Assembly (NCBI GenBank): GCA_001566745.1
Contig: KQ964465.1
Coordinates: forward strand, 96,527 to 119,278
Source of the DNA: Conidiobolus coronatus NRRL 28638
Lineage: Eukaryota > Entomophthoromycota > Entomophthoromycetes > Entomophthorales > Conidiobolaceae
Length of the DNA stretch: 22,752 nucleotides
Direction of reading: 5' to 3'
Numbering within the stretch: the stretch's first letter is position 1; each line of letters opens with the position of its first letter. The notes below the pieces were generated by a model. The model worked only from the letters and a program-made list of their open reading frames with translations, ran no database searches and was not told where the DNA came from. Below, piece after piece: positions 20,773 through 22,752 of the stretch. A program made the translations under genes and the position numbers.

Positions 20773-22752
20773 CTATTGGATGAATTTAATAATCAAAGCC
20801 CTTAATTTATTTGTAATTAAATGTTGGATACTTGCAATCATCCAATTTTTTCCTCATGTTTGATCATTAGTAAAAATTTATTTCAACTATAACTAATCTA
20901 AATTTATCGCAGTAATGAATTAAATTTGACCATTTGATATAAACTAGATAGCATTGAGATTGAGTCACACTTTGACATGAAATTGCTCACATAAGTTTGC
21001 TTATCAGTGGTAGTCACAATGATTAATATAAGAGTACATAATGTTAGTAAACAAAGCACAAGCGTTTTGGGTCAATTCTAATCAACTATGTTCAAGTCCC
21101 CCAATTTGAATACAATTCACCTGAATTTAATTAATTTCAAATAAATATATAATAAAACATGGTTACATCATTCAAACATTTAACCTGCAGCTGACAAAAA
21201 ATCATCCAACATTTTTCTAATTATTTTTAATGTTTGAGGTTATTATAAATAGAAACAAATATTATATCTATAACAATAACAAATAGCTATCAAATAGATT
21301 AAAGTATAATTAACTCAATCTGTATAGAGTAGAATTTAACAATATATCTGAGAATGGTTTAGAATCAAAGAGTTCTCCTAAAATTGCGTGTTTTATTTAA
21401 TCCTCATTAAATCACTAACAAAACTTTCTTATCAATTCGGTTATACCTCAATTTAATATTAAAAAAGCTAGTCACTCACAGTCTACGGATAAATTAATTT
21501 TGAAAAATAATAATTCTAGATTAATTCTACTATTTTTCAGCTAATAATAGTAAAAATAAATAGTGTTAGCCAATTGCTGGTATTTGATTAGATTTACCGA
21601 ATTTATAACAATATTAAATTGTATTAGAACGAATTGTTTATTTGCATTTTTAATCGAAACTTGGCCTATTAATTAAATATGAAAAAGTCTCACCAGTTTT
21701 TATTTTTGCGAAATATTAGTTCAAAAACTCTCAAAGATTTGTTGAATAACTGCCGCAAATGTTATTGTAAATATCATATAATTATTTATAACCAAGCTTT
21801 TAATAATGCTAGACTAATAAAAATTATTTAATAAGCTTATATATAAGTATATATAAGTATATATAGCCATTTCTTCATAAGAATTTATAAAATAACCAAA
21901 TGACGTATCTATTTTATATCACACTAAAAATTAGCGTATTAATAGTATACCCTTAAAAATTAATTGGATCATGTTAGCTTAGCATCAAGAATAATTAGTG
22001 TATTACATATACACACTTAGTATAAAAATTATAAGCTATATTGATAGCATGGCAACTAAATAATTCATTAACTAACTAATAAATAGTATAGTTTGAATCA
22101 ATTAGCATATTTTTTACTGTTTTGTTCTAGTTCGAAAATCTAATTATTTTCTATCAAATATTTATCAAAATTTTATTTCTATATTTGGTATTTGGAGATG
22201 ACTAAATAAAGTAATTATTTAGTTTAATAAAACCCCAACAGCTGTTTCATATATTACATAGAATACAAAGCTAGAACAAAGTATTCCGATCAGCATCTAA
22301 ACTTAAATGCTAGAAAATTTTATGCAAAAATTATGGCAAATAATAATAGTAAATTATTTACATGTTGTTTCTCAATCATTAATTTTGAAATTTTATTACT
22401 TTATAGGCTATAATCAGGTATATTAATACTTCTTGGTAAATAAAAATAGAAAACTCTGTTTATTAGCTTTTATTATAATAAAAATATAACCAGTTTTGCA
22501 AATTCTTCATCCTGGTTTTTTATCAAATTATTAGCAATATAATAACTGCAGATATGTTATCCTAAAGCTCTTTATATAAATGTTAGAATAGTATATATAA
22601 TAAATTATTATTTAGTTAATCTGCGCTATATTTTTATAGACAGCTTTTTAATTTAATATATTTTAGCTCGTTTTGACTATCAATAATAACTCAAATCAGT
22701 AAATCTAATTTGATTCTTCTAAAAAAATTTTATATTTAAAATTTTAAGTAAT

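Larger units (their letters stand above)
19264..22752. other. AT-rich region upstream of the zinc-finger gene
   Basis: The left part is the zinc-finger promoter (TATA at 19407-19414, CCCCT at 19555-19559). CCCCTTT recurs at 20529-20535 and 20692-20698. GC-elevated coding-like remnants lie at 20045-20167 and 20420-20772. A 9-base inverted repeat (TCAAACATT / AATGTTTGA) lies at 21172-21180 and 21229-21237, and a 10-base tandem (ATATAAGTAT) at 21841-21864. From about 20840 to the end I see no other supported feature. Confidence 0.45.

Noticed and set aside
21000-21110. CAGTGGTAG (D-arm-like) and GTTCAAGTCCCCC (T-arm-like) near 21007 and 21090.
   Set aside because: Spacing and stems do not fit a tRNA: the five bases before the T-loop do not pair with those after it.
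1-22752. A coordinated gene cluster or novel defence or biosynthetic system.
   Set aside because: The five clear genes are unrelated conserved eukaryotic genes with independent promoters; nothing links them in one system.

Overview
The window looks like nuclear DNA of a very AT-rich fungus. Intergenic DNA is roughly 75-80% A+T and exons are visibly richer in G+C. It holds five confident protein genes. Four of them are interrupted by short GT-AG introns: 30 in all, nearly all 46-58 bases long, mostly with GTAAG/GTAAT donors and TAG acceptors. The gene set (a Dug2-type WD40-peptidase, a Gid5/Vid28-ARMC8 protein, holocytochrome c synthase, a kinesin-4 and an Msn2/4-type two-finger factor) together with dense short introns and low GC fits an early-diverging fungus, for example an entomophthoralean such as Conidiobolus. 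That placement is inference and was not tested.

Layout. Positions 81-3717 (minus): DUG2-like gene, 15 exons, 968 aa. Positions 4605-7183 (minus): VID28/GID5 (ARMC8) gene, 9 exons, about 725 aa. Positions 7184-10943: a 3.7-kb AT-rich gap with two coding-like islands. Positions 10944-11761 (plus): cytochrome c heme lyase, 3 exons, 239 aa. Positions 12725-16069 (plus): kinesin-4 motor, 7 exons, 999 aa, including an inferred 4-base exon in the P-loop. Positions 16070-18714: AT-rich gap with an orphan pyrimidine tract. Positions 18715-19263 (minus): single-exon C2H2 factor of 182 aa. Positions 19264-22752: AT-rich gap with another decayed coding-like island.

The genes do not form a pathway cluster; they are ordinary single-copy housekeeping or regulatory genes. 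DUG2 acts in cytosolic glutathione breakdown, VID28 in the GID/CTLH ubiquitin ligase, the heme lyase in mitochondrial cytochrome c maturation, the kinesin on microtubules, and the zinc-finger protein probably in stress or nutrient transcription. The two minus-strand catabolic genes are neighbours, but each has its own promoter space.

I found no tRNA, rRNA, CRISPR array or intact transposon, and no new multi-gene system. The strongest unusual signals are at the RNA-processing level: the 4-base microexon that completes the Gly-Gln of the kinesin P-loop, and a site in VID28 where two candidate introns overlap by one base so that only one can be removed. Weaker signals are GC-elevated islands of decayed coding-like sequence inside otherwise AT-rich gaps.
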